Shown in pieces: positions 47,042-58,052 of a stretch of 64,000 bases of DNA. The translations under genes and the position numbers were made by a program. Numbering within the stretch: position 1 is the first letter of the stretch; each line of letters opens with the position of its first letter. Source of the stretch: Prochilodus magdalenae (taxonomy: Eukaryota > Chordata > Actinopteri > Characiformes > Prochilodontidae); the NCBI GenBank assembly GCA_024036415.1, contig JAMWET010003872.1:62001-126000 (forward strand). The letters are read 5' to 3'. The notes under the pieces were generated by a model. That model saw only the letters and a program-made list of their open reading frames with translations, had not been told where the DNA came from and searched no databases.

Positions 47042-50000
47042 AAAGTTAACACTGCTGAAATCTGTTGCTTTCTAGAAAAGGCTATATCCTATGACCCCAT
47101 GAAACATTAATCTACAGGTAAGTGAGTGGTCTACCGGAACGCGGCAAATCGATGAGATTATGATCCACTAAGATATCAACGTGGTCCAAGTATCACGGAT
47201 TATGTTAAATAAATGTATGTTTCCCCTGATTAAATAGCCCGTAACAACCGTGCTGTGTGGGCAATAAAGAGCTGAGAGAGTTGTTAAAGTGGTCATTTAG
47301 AGATAGACTCCTGAATATAACTCCATCCATGTTAGAAACGTTATACTTAGGGTGAAGATTTCACCAACCCTTGCGGTTTTAACCATGTTTTGTAATAAAA
47401 GGCATGTAATTTCAACTAAACAGAATTCTAATTGATATTTGTTATATCATTTGGAAAATACAAGATTGAAAGTCTGCACTTCAGTCACATCTTAAATGCT
47501 TCATTTTATATTCATTGTGATGGCGTACTTACACTTAAGGAAAAAAACAAACCCCCCCCCCAATTCACCAGTAACATCTGTTCGTAAGTCCTAATCTAAC
47601 CCAAAACAGACTAGCCGGCACGCCTGGGAGATAGGAGAAGTTTCAAGAGGTTACCATGGAGAAGCAGAAGTTAGCGACCTAAAGCACAAAGAGCGAGCAC
47701 AACACAGACACAGTTGTGGGGTCCTGCACACTAAGGTGATCGAAGGCGTGGAACATACACAAGGCTCTCTGGTTCTTTCATCGAAGGATTAGAAAGCAAT
47801 AAGCTGTAACGGACTAATTGACCTGGCCTAGGCTTGTCATACTTACAGCCCACTCTAGTCTTCCGTTACTTCCCTCTCCCCTCTCTCCACTGTCTGGGAC
47901 AGAATCACAGAACATGAGCATTACAAATGGCCCAAGTAGACTATTTTCTTAAAGACATAACCAATAACTTGAACACCTTACCATTTTCACACTGGAATCA
48001 ACTACAAACCAATGCACGACCAAAGGGGGCCATGTCCCCCGGTGTATGTAACATGCATACAGAGACAAAGCAGAACTAACAAGTATCAGACCACCACATC
48101 TTGTAAGGTATTAGTCTGAAAAATAAGCCTCTGATCACTCATTGAGAACAACAAATAGGACCAATAGCAGAAACAGAAAAAGGTCTAGCTAGTAGTAACT
48201 GGCGGATCCATACTATGTCAAGTTAGGAGAACAGAAAAAAGTACATCAAGAGATTAACGGAGGCAAGAATAACGGTTAAAAGCAAAACGATTAAACCTCA
48301 TTATAGAACCTAAATGAAAGTAGTTACACCCTAAAGGACCGCCCAAGTCCTCCAAAATAATAGTGCCCACTATTTAGATAACATCGAAACATGTAGTTTA
48401 AGAAACAGGACCACATAAAGTATACATCAAAAGCAACTCAGCAAAGGAACCTTTTGTTAGAAAAACCAGTCTCCACCGCAGGTAAATAACGTTAAGCAAT
48501 GAGCTGAACTAAAAAGAAAATTCAGATCTACAGGTTGCTCGTCCTTTACAGTGTATGCCGTTATAGCGTTTGTACGACCTTAACCACCTTAACGAAACTC
48601 GTAAGCATCCTAGGGCCCGTCCAGAGGTCGCAAACAAGGCGGCCTTGGAGCAGAATATACAACTTAAGCACTGGGGAAGAACTCATAGACGGGTGGACGT
48701 CATCAGGCAGATAGTGAGGCAACAAAGTGGTTAAGACCGAACAGGTCCATTATGGTCGAAAGTACCTGGTCGCCAGATAGTATAGTACGTGTGGAAAAGT
48801 TATAAGGGTTTGATTTGTTGCTTATCAAGTGGAAATCATTACTGACGAGGGCAAAATCGGCCAGCTAGTGCAGTACAAATAGTGGCAAAATTAAGGTGGA
48901 ACCTGGAGCAACACTCTAAAGGTCCCGAGTAATACCAAACTGTACCCTGATCCGGGCACGGTGGTGTCCTGGGCGAATGAAGAGGTCAAGAGAAAGGCAC
49001 CATATGCCAAGTAAAGAAAAGAAAGAACGCAGAGGTTGTGCAAAGCATGCACCAAACAAAGTACACATTATATGAAGCCTATTTTGCATTACTAGCCGAT
49101 ACCTGTAAAACAACGCGCACAGCCAGCTGGCGACCTAGCTCTGTGGCCTAGAAGTGTGAGTGGGGACTCTATGGGCATATCGATTCTGCTTCCGACCCCC
49201 TAGGGATGAACACTGGTGAGCAAAAAGTCCTTGTAACGTTCCTCAAAAAGTGAGAAGCCAAATACTCGACAAGATTATATTATCGACTATCTAGCTCGTG
49301 AAAGTGGTGTCTGTATGCGTGCCCCCCTATAGATACAGTAGAAAGCACAAAAAGCCATATCATCTCGAGCTTGGAACTTGAACAATGCACTGGACCCCAT
49401 GTTGATATGTCAAGTCTGGCCATAATATGCATGTCGTCCCCTAAAGGCACTATAGCACATGCTAAGAGTGTCAGATCCCAACCAAAGAAAACGTACTGGA
49501 GGTTGGTGGCTCCACACGATGTGGGACGGGACACCCAAATGTTCAATAAGGAGCCTAGTACCTGACCCGAGACAGGGGTAGATTATAATATACCTCAAAA
49601 AGGGACTTCCGGGAAGCTCTCACTACAGATCATGCCAGCGGTATAGCGCAGGTATATATTGCGAAGTGGACATTCACCAAAAACGAGTTGTGATTGCCTC
49701 ATATGGCAGCACGAACTGCACCCCAGAAAAGATCAAACATATTCCCAAGGCTACTCAGGGAGGCTTTAGAAATGGCAACCACAATTGACCGCCAGCAGCG
49801 CTAATCTACTAAAACTACCTGACAGAAACCTGGCATATCTATTTATGTACAGATGCCACTATCTTGACGCAACAATAATGACGTTGTAAGAATAGCACAT
49901 AAAGCGCCTCATAGAAGATATACATAAGACAATGCTGCCCCCAGATGGCAGACAGTGATAACTAAAGTTGTCCCATGGTATTCAACCCACAGTCAGTAGC

Positions 50001-50550
50001 ATGATAGGATCATAGCCGCAAATACAATAGCAGCATCATGCTCAGGGACTTTGAGGGAGTGTCGGTAGATCAAGCCATCTCTTAGGCAGAAGCTGCTCTA
50101 TATAGTTCCAAGCAACAGTGCCTTCCATGAAAGTAAAGCATACTCATGGTCAGCGAAGTTGTAGAGCTGTTCAAAATCTAGCTAATGTACAAAAACTGCG
50201 CGGGTCAGGCCTAAGTGCGAAGCTCAGCCATGGCTCATGTGCTTCACACTAGTTGCTAGCTAGTCAAAAGACCTGTAGCCAAAGATGTTATTGCTTCATA
50301 CGACCCCACGCGGGTTGGATCTGTGCGACTCGTCTGTACAAGTTGGCAAACACTCAGACGTCTAGGCCCAAGAAAAATCAAGATACCATCTCAGAGATCT
50401 GCTCTGCAATCAAGTGAAACAGTCCCTATGGTGATAGAATAGTCATGGTCTAAAGCCGTTACCCAGCTGGCCTGCCCCCCCCCCCCCAACCTCCCGCCAG
50501 TAATTAACAGAGCAAACACTCCTTCTATTTTTGATTTGAACATAAAAGGA
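47042..50550. other. Unreadable stretch, probably low-accuracy sequence
   Basis: Right of copy G the family's 3' flank can be followed with the same noisy insertions to about 47.28 kb. From about 47.57 kb nothing aligns with any other part of the window. C runs bound the zone at about 43.32, 43.84, 47.55 and 50.48 kb. No gene can be supported here. Confidence 0.45.
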
Positions 50551-50739
50551 AAATACTATTGCAATCGGCTTTCTGCCTATGCAATGCGCCTCGACATACA
50601 TGCAACAGCAACATCCTTACATGCCTAATCCAATGGGTCAGCAGCCAGAGCCCAGATGACCAGCAGCCACAGGCATTACAAAATTTCTTAAAAAATTGCC
50701 ATGAGAAATCAGGAAATCTTACACAGGCTCAGTCATTAG

Positions 50740-51420
50740 TTCTTCCACGGCAATACTTTTCACAGCATTTCTTCAGTAAATCCATGGCAGCTTGACAGTT
50801 GTGATCCCAGGTGAAAGGACCACCTAACCTCGTTCACATTTGGGGTTCTGAACTCCATCTCAACCCTCACCTTGTAAGGATTGGGAGGGGCAGGCCATCC
50901 AGCCTGATTCAGTAGCCAAGAAAAAGTAGCTTCCTCGGGTAAAATTGGCATTAGTTCAAAAGACAAGCCAGCAAACTGGCAAACTTTGTTTATGCCTTCC
51001 AAATGCTGCTTGAAGGATGGGGAAGCTACGACAATGTGGTCAAGTAAAGGAGGCCAGCAAGTATTGTATTCAAAAGCCTCTAAAGCTGCTGGTGCATTGC
51101 TTAAACCGAATGGAAGAACCATAAACCGGTATAGCCCACAGTTTATGAGAAGCAGCTTTGGGCCTTGAGCTCTCCTCCACTGCTACCTGCCAGTACCTGC
51201 ATGCAAGGTTGTTAGCAGAGAGGAATTTTCCTTGGGCCTGGAAATAGTGATTCATTGACGCTCCTAGGAGGATAGGAGTTTCTGACGTTGAGTTAATTCA
51301 GTCCTCTGTAATCCACACAGAACCTTGGTGCAAGGCTTTCTCACAAAGTCAAGTAGGGTTGATGGGCCAAGCATCATGACACACTTTGCTAATAATGTGT
51401 AGCCAGGTGACCATCCAGTC
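50740..51420 (-). mobile_element. Ty3/gypsy reverse transcriptase relic
   Basis: Minus-strand order: PRFCVDYRGLN (about 51297-51331), LACRYWQVAVEESSRPK (about 51160-51210), LPFGLSNAPAA (about 51085-51120), then LLDHIVVASPSFKQHLEGI. The last replaces the usual YLDDILVFS, so the catalytic YLDD is lost. Frames shift between segments. Clear fish gypsy pol, inactive. Confidence 0.8.
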
Positions 51421-51454
51421 ACTCAATCTCTCCAATAATTCCAGCAGGTGTTTA

Positions 51455-51625
51455 AAGTGGTAACTTCAGGCTCCAGCAGAAGCTGATGAAATTCATTGAT
51501 TGAGAAGAGGTGGTACAGTGCAGTGACTGTCTCATTCCAGGTGTGGAAAATGAAGAAGAAGAAATGATTGTGTTTGGATGTGGTTAATGCCATAGTGTGT
51601 GGAAAGAAGCTGAATTTGGATGCTG
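51455..51625 (+). repeat. Interspersed repeat family R3, partial copy 2
   Basis: Shares GTAACTTCAGGCTCC, GAGAAGAGGTGGTACAGTGC and the following CTCATTCCAGGTGTGGAAAA with 21365-21730. Confidence 0.5.
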
Positions 51626-51712
51626 TAAATGGATGGTAAAATGTACTGAAATGTTGACTACATAGAAACCTCGACACATTTGAATGCTCCTTGTTCAGGA
51701 TATTAATGAACT

Positions 51713-51991
51713 GCTGCCATCTAGTGTAGACAGCACCTATTTACACTCATGTATTTTACTAGCTCCTCCTTTATCAAAGGTCCCTGTCATCCTTTACACC
51801 TCCTATTCCTGTTTCTTTCCTCATTTGGTATCCACTTCACTCAGAGACTCCAGTGAGAAGCTTTTAAACAGGGACTGTATGGCTGATTCTCTACCGGGCT
51901 GCTCCGATCATTACAGACGTCCTGAAAGAGAAAGTGGAGTTTGGACTGAAGGAGCCATTACAGAGGAACAGCTCAGCACCAGTTGGAGGTA
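51713..51991 (+). promoter_or_regulatory. Promoter block and 5' UTR of copy H, with upstream ORF
   Basis: CTCF-like motif at 51713-51727 (minus-strand ACACTAGATGGCAGC). About 75 bp of the shared leader between GGGACTGTAT and GGCTGATTCT is missing. The deletion creates an ATG at 51879, opening a 37-codon upstream frame (MADSLPGCSDHYRRPERE...). Its TAA (51990-51992) overlaps the gene's ATG as TAATG. In other copies the same frame lacks this ATG. Confidence 0.55.
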
Positions 51992-54900
51992 ATGGCTGCT
52001 AGAAACCCTCTTCCAGAAGAAGATCTTTCATGTCCTGTGTGCCGTGAGATCTTCAGGGATCCTGTTGTTCTGTCATGTACTCACAGTGTGTGTAAATACT
52101 GTCTGCAGCAGTTCTGGAAAACTAAGGAATCTCGAGAATGTCCAGTTTGTAGAAGAAGATCATCTAAAGCTGATCCTCCTGTTAGTCTAACGCTGAAGAA
52201 ACTTTGTGAAGCTTTTCTAGAGAGCAGGAGTCAGAGATCTTCAACAGGGACTGAGATGCTCTGCAGTGTGCACAATGAAAAACTCAAACTCTTCTGTCTG
52301 GATGATCAGCAGCCTGTGTGGGTGGTGTGTCAGACCTCAAAGAACCACAAAAATCATGAATTCTGTCCGATAGATGAAGCTGTGACTGACTTTAAGGTAG
52401 GAAACTTGTTCTACTGTTGTAGCCTATTTTATTATACCTGTAAAACTAGATGAAGTGTGATAGTGGGTGTAAAATATCTGAGCAAAATGTGATGAATCAT
52501 TTACTACTCATGTGATGCTTGAACGCTTATAAAGGAAAGTGCTGTGTGCATAACAACCACATCCACTCTCTTTACAAAATAACACATTCAGTAAAGCTAT
52601 GGAACAAGAGTCAGTGTACTGTAGTCATGGTCAATAAATACGTCGTCCACCTGTAGTGTCCCTCGTACAGCCTTTCACAAATATTGGTACCCCTGTTAAA
52701 CATAAGCAAACAATCTTTGTGGTACATTCCTCAAAAGATCCACCACCATACAGTGGGGATGATGTACTTTTCTAAAAGACTGTCTTTGGGTCTACACAAA
52801 TCCCCCCTCTGGTGTTTGTTTTCAAGCTCTGTTATGATCTTATCTGACCAGAGAACATGGTAATGTGATGTTGTGGTCATGTGGGTGGTGTCTTGCTGTA
52901 GTTTGGGAGCAGTTTCTTCTGTGCTGTGATCTTCACAAAGTCTCCTGTCACGCTAACCATCCTCCTCACTGTATGTGGGATTAGTATTGACACAGGTAGA
53001 CTCCAGTGGCTTTGAACTTCCTAGTGGCCTGGAGAGGAAAAATCTGCATTTTGTGCTTCTCAGTTTTTCACCTAGTAATGGGTGACTAAGAGGAATCTGT
53101 TTCGTGTGTCACCTCATATTTATACCCTAGTGAAGCAGGAATTCATAACCGACCCTGTAGGTGTCCCCAATATCTCAAATGACAAAAAAGCTCACCTGAC
53201 AATAAATGAGTCCCCTGTGACTGAAATGTTTGGCCAAATTTGGTGGATGCCTTCCCTGGACAATTTCCTGTAGACTGGGATTTTTAGCCACTGCTGGCAG
53301 ACCCTTCCCCCTACTTCCTTCACACTATGGCCTTTGACACGCCCAAATGCAATCACTTCTTGTAGCCCGTCTTTAACATCTGCTTTGGAGCCATTTTCCA
53401 CACATGGACCGAGACATTTACTGCACCGTAGCATCTCTTCTCAACCTATGGGTCCTGTCACTCACACCCCTCAGGTATATATAGCTCCATCATCCTCGTG
53501 CAGGGACAATAATAAGGCCTGTCTTTCTGTTTGTATACATTCAGCACATTAACACAGTTTAATTCAGACACTCTGTAACATGTAACTGATTTATTACAGG
53601 ATGACCTCAAGACTGCTGTGCCATTTCTACAGAAGAACCTGAAAGTCTTAGAGGAAGCTAAACAAGACTATGAGCGAACAGCAGCCCACATTAAGGTGAG
53701 ACATCATCTTGAACTGTGGAGCATGTTGTTCAGGTCATGTTTCTGATGAGGGTCCACTTATCCTGTAGGTGGTAAATGCTTGTAGAACATCTGTTAGAGT
53801 TTGTGTTTCCTAATCGTCTCTCATTCCAGACGCAGGCCCAGCACACAGAGAGGCAGATACAGGAGGAGTTTAGGAAGCTTCACCAGTTTCTAAGAGATGA
53901 AGAAGCAGCAAGGATAGCTGCACTGAAGGAGGAGGAGGAGCAGAAGAGTCAGATGATGAGGAGGAAGATTGAGGAGCTGAAAGGAGATATATCATCTCTT
54001 TCAGAGACAATCAGAAGCATAGAGAAGGAGATCGAAGCCGAGGACGTTCTGTACTTCCAGGTAAGAATCGCATCTCTCTCATTCAAACAAACAAACCAAC
54101 TTTGTATATCGTCGCTGTCCAATGAAAAACATGTATCTCCACGTTGGTCTATTTTTACTTTTATGCATCATTTGAAAAGAGCAGCTGCTGTTTACACTGT
54201 GTCCAAATCTCATGATGAATGAACCAACAGAAATGGTCCAAATCTGTTTGGAAAGATGTCTGGTTCCATTGACTTAAATTAAAGTTAAATGAGGTTTTTG
54301 GCCTCTCCTGTAAAGTTGCCATTTTGGAGATACTTGTTTTTCTTTGGACAGCGACGATATAATAAATGAAGATCACAGTCAGTCACAGCTAAGCACTGTA
54401 TATTACTTGTGTTTTATGCCGCATCTAAGACAGTCAGTGTTTTATAAAACCTGATTGATTGCTGGGGAAGGAGCTTTAAATGTGATTTTATTTTGCTCAA
54501 AAAAGGTTCTTTTATGTGCAGGAAAACTGAAATAATTAACTTCTGTGTTTGTTTCCACTCAGATATTAAAGTCTACAATGAAACAGTAAGTTTATTTCGT
54601 TGGGCCATTTTCTACCAATATCCCATGATGTTTATATATTTGTATTAATCAGTGTATTTAACAGCAGAATAAAAACATAGTGGAGTCGGTGGTAGGCATG
54701 TAGTTAAAATAAATAACCAGCAAACTGTACACAGTATTACACAGTGATAATATTCACTGTCTGTATTTTCAGAGTTCAACACATGCCACAGAAGACATCA
54801 GGAGCTCTGATCAGTGTTGGGAAACAACTTTCCAACCTGAAGTTCAGGGTGTGGGAGAAGATGCAGGAGGTTCTTCAGTACAGTAAGTTCTGTTCCTCCT

Positions 54901-55715
54901 AAAAGCTCTATCAGATATTATCTAGCTCTGGAGAACCATTAATCAAACACCAGAATGTTTAGATTGGATCTATCCACCATTTATGTCATAAAAAAGGGAA
55001 TAAATTCCACAGTATTCAATAATAAAATAATTATTATAATTAGGTCATTATTATCATATACTAACTTATTATTATTATCATATACTGGAATAAGCATAAT
55101 TATTAGATATTTAAACTAATAATAAACATGTATGAGTCCTAATGTGAAGTAAAGAGAAGAAACTGTAAAGACTACATGAACACATTAACATGATGTTTTC
55201 TCTCCTCAGCTCCTGTTACTCTGGACCCCAACACTGCACACCCACACCTCCACCTGTCTGATGATCTCACTACTGTGGAAAAGAGAAACCAGAGATCATC
55301 ACTTCCTGGTAATCCAGAGAGATTTAATGAGCGAGCGTATGTTCTGGGTTGTGAGGGTTTTGACTCAGGGACTCACTGCTGGGACGTCCAGGTTGGAGAC
55401 AGTGATGACTGGGAGCTTGGTGTAATATCAGAGTCTGTAACGAGAAAAGGAAACTCCTTCTGGGATTCAGTGTGCAGCCTGGAATACAGTAAAATCATTA
55501 ATAAATACTGTAAACACTGTCCAGAACATTCAGATCACTACTTCCCACCTGAGGAGAAGCTGCGGAGAGTCAGAGTTCAGCTGGACTGGGACAGTGGGGA
55601 ACTGACATTCACTGATCCTCTAACTCATACACACCTGCTTACTGTAACACACTCTTTCACTGAGAGAGTTCTACCGTTCTTCTGTAACTGGTCTGCTGGT
55701 CCGCTAGCTAGCTAA
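51992..55715 (+). CDS. TRIM copy H, B-box Cys lost and B30.2 tail shortened
   Basis: Exons 51992-52396, 53600-53695, 53830-54060, 54563-54585, 54773-54882 and 55210-55715; open, 456 residues. RING complete. In B-box2, C110 is Trp (QPVWVVC, codon TGG at 52319-52321), so one zinc ligand is missing. Exon 2 differs from the rest ([13 protein letters not shown]). The B30.2 domain ends at SAGPLAS: the family tail [15 protein letters not shown] is gone because sequence after PL changes to a GCTAGCTAGCTAA run. A MITE lies in intron 3. Likely translatable, with altered B-box and C-terminus. Confidence 0.8.
52640..53090. other. Intron 1 of copy H, unidentified transposon-like stretch
   Basis: Phrases such as ATCTTATCTGACCAGAGAAC resemble sequence seen in fish DNA transposons read on the minus strand. 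I found no ends and no intact frame. Confidence 0.3.
53195..53470 (-). repeat. Interspersed repeat family R3, copy 3 (inverted)
   Basis: Minus-strand match to 21365-21730: both translate to AFGR followed later by KIPVYR, and both have an ATTTGGTGGATGCCTTCCCT segment in reverse orientation. Confidence 0.6.
54105..54361. mobile_element. MITE family M1 with perfect 18-bp termini
   Basis: Left end TATATCGTCGCTGTCCAA; the right end is its exact complement, TTGGACAGCGACGATATA. Total about 257 bp without coding frame. It lies in intron 3 of copy H; a degraded relative is at 10040-10283. Confidence 0.85.
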
Positions 55716-57000
55716 AGCAGAGATACAGTACATTGAGTCTGTCTAACTAGTTAGCCACGGTAGAGATAGCTAGCTAAGGAAGACGTAGTGGGAGCTAAGG
55801 CTAGTTATTTTTGCCTTAGCTGTGCAGGACATAATAACAGCTAACAACCGGAGATTAAAGATGTGGCTTCATAGCAAGAAAACAACCTATATCCACAGAT
55901 TATATCAAGGATTTGCCCAAAGAGCTAATGTGGCATTGCCAGTGGATGCTAACGTTAACTAGATTAGCTAGCTAACCCTAAAGCCCAATGACAAACTTGG
56001 TTTTTCTTAATTCCTTTAAAAATTGCAACTCAGATTATCAACTACAGACATCTCTTCTTCTCTTTCTCATAATAAGAAAGCTAGAATGATCACTGAGTAG
56101 GTCTTTGGACCTTCTAAAACAACAAGGAGCACAGAACTGCAGAATGCCTTAGTGGCTCAGTAGAGGTTTGGACCTAGGCTGGTTATTACGCGGATTGGAG
56201 TGGACAGAGTTGAGACTTTTTTAACCTACAATGGTGGCTGAATTGAAGGAAGTGACTACGACAGGGTTTAGAGGTTCTGTGAATGTTTTTTGATTTACGA
56301 GTTTGCGTTGTAGCATGTTGTTTGCATGTAGACCCAGAAATAGCCATACCGTCACACGTCACACTCAGACCCAAGCCTACCATATAATTTGGTTACTACA
56401 GTTAAAGTGAACTTCTACCTGTCATGCTCTCATGAGTGAAGTTAATCTCTTATAGTAAGATAGATTAACAGATGCTGCATATAAGCATGTGAATGTCGGT
56501 AACGCATTAATGAATAATGTGAAATTTGTCTCGAATTAACACCGAAAGTCTGCACTTCAAACCCATCTTGACTGCTACGTTCATATCCATTGTAATGGTG
56601 CACAGAAGCAAAATTACGAACAATGCCCAGATTCAATCAAACCTTTTCAGACACTTTGGTTAAAGACAGTACATCAGGTGAAAGAGATATCTTGGCTTGT
56701 TTCTGAATGGGGCAACTGAACAGGGTTTACTAAGTCTGGCCAGCAGTTTACAACTTACTGTTTAAATCACCAAACTGGAAAATAGCTCTTGGTTATTTGT
56801 CCGTTAATGCTGGAAAAGCTGTGGATGAAATTTATACTATTGCTTAGTGGTGATTACAGATATTCATGTGTTATTAACATTATTATTTATTGCTATTTAC
56901 TACAGGTAAAATACAAGTAAAATAGAGAACAGATAGAAAAAAGCTGAATGCACAGTACTCTGATTAGCCTGTTTGGTTAGCTAGAGTTTCTATGGCTACA
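55716..57000 (+). other. Downstream flank of copy H
   Basis: Contains blocks shared with the flanks of A and F (GCCTTAGCT, GGCTAGTT) and a long match to 42140-42390. No recognisable gene; short frames on both strands lack domains. Confidence 0.5.
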
Positions 57001-57419
57001 CAACTCAGTCCTTAATATTTGTATCTTTATATCAGACTCCACAGAATGTTTGATAATCAAGAGTTTGGCTTTAAGAACTAAATCACAACATGCAATCACC
57101 TTTCGGTTGCACTTTAAGGCTGAGGGGTGATATTTAGTCACTTGCTACCGGGATTTATTGTTGTGATGCAGAATTAAAATCCAAAATTAGAATGTATGAT
57201 CACTATAATCTGTTCTTACAGTGTCATTCTGTGTTTATTACACTTCTAAACTTTTTTTTTATTATAATCCATACTTTTAATGGTCTTATAAATCAGATCT
57301 CATAAATTGAGATCCAAAGATGATCTGTTTGTACAGATCCATTGCTCCACGCACAGCATCTTTAAGGTTGACCATTTGTTGATCCTAGATAAGATCACAC
57401 CCTCTTCTTTTTTATATTT

Positions 57420-57660
57420 AGGGGGTGGTTAAACAGTATATAAAACCTGGGTTACAAGGGTCTCTCTCCAGACTGAGTTGGACTGAGTAGGACTGAGTTG
57501 GGCTGAGTTCAGACTGTACTGGACTGGCCTGTCTTTGGACGAGAGATGTGAGTGAACTGCGATCGCCTTGAAATAAACTACTTCACCATCTCCAGCCTGA
57601 CTCCATCCTTCTGTGCAAGCAAGATGTTTGTACTGCATTACACATGTTCCAGTGTAGTGA
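57420..57660 (+). mobile_element. LTR-like promoter and poly(A) cassette
   Basis: TATATAAA at 57437-57444, then a short tandem of GACTGAGTTGG-like units (57471-57515), AATAAA at 57572-57577 and a GT/CT-rich stretch, a U3-R-U5-like order. The element's edges are not clear, so a solo LTR is only a possibility. Confidence 0.35.
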
Positions 57661-57728
57661 CCGTATTTCAGTTTGGCACTAATTCCTCTCCATATTGTGA
57701 GCAATTTATTTCAAATTATTATGGAAAT

Positions 57729-58052
57729 GCTGCCATCTAGTGTAGTAAGTACATGACCCCTCCCCCTCCATCTGTTGGAGGAAGTGAATCTCATACTGTC
57801 TCTCTGACCTTACTTAATTTTGCTTTCACTTCACTCAGAGACTCCAGTGAGAAGCTTTAAACAGGGACTGTATGTGTTTGTTTCTGGATGTGTGATTTCT
57901 GAAAGGAGCTAAACTCACTCAGTGGGATAAAGAGCTGCGGTGGCTGATTCTCTACTGGGCTGCTCTGATCATTACAGACGTCCTGAAAGAGAAAGTGGAG
58001 GTTGGACTGAAGGAGCCGTTACAGAGGAACAGCTCAGCAGCAGTTGGAGGAA
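57729..58052 (+). promoter_or_regulatory. Promoter block and 5' UTR of copy I
   Basis: CTCF-like motif at 57729-57743 (minus-strand reading ACACTAGATGGCAGC). IRF/PRDI-like site at 57822-57836 (minus-strand GAGTGAAGTGAAAGC), then CAGAGACTCCAGTGAGAAGC, an AAACAGGGACTG remnant and the full leader to the ATG. Confidence 0.55.

Noticed and set aside
48916..49598. Frames of 62-88 residues in the noisy zone
   Set aside because: Sequence here is probably unreliable and no family pattern appears.
49926..49940. Another CTCF-like match (CCCCCAGATGGCAGA)
   Set aside because: Weaker fit and within probably unreliable sequence.
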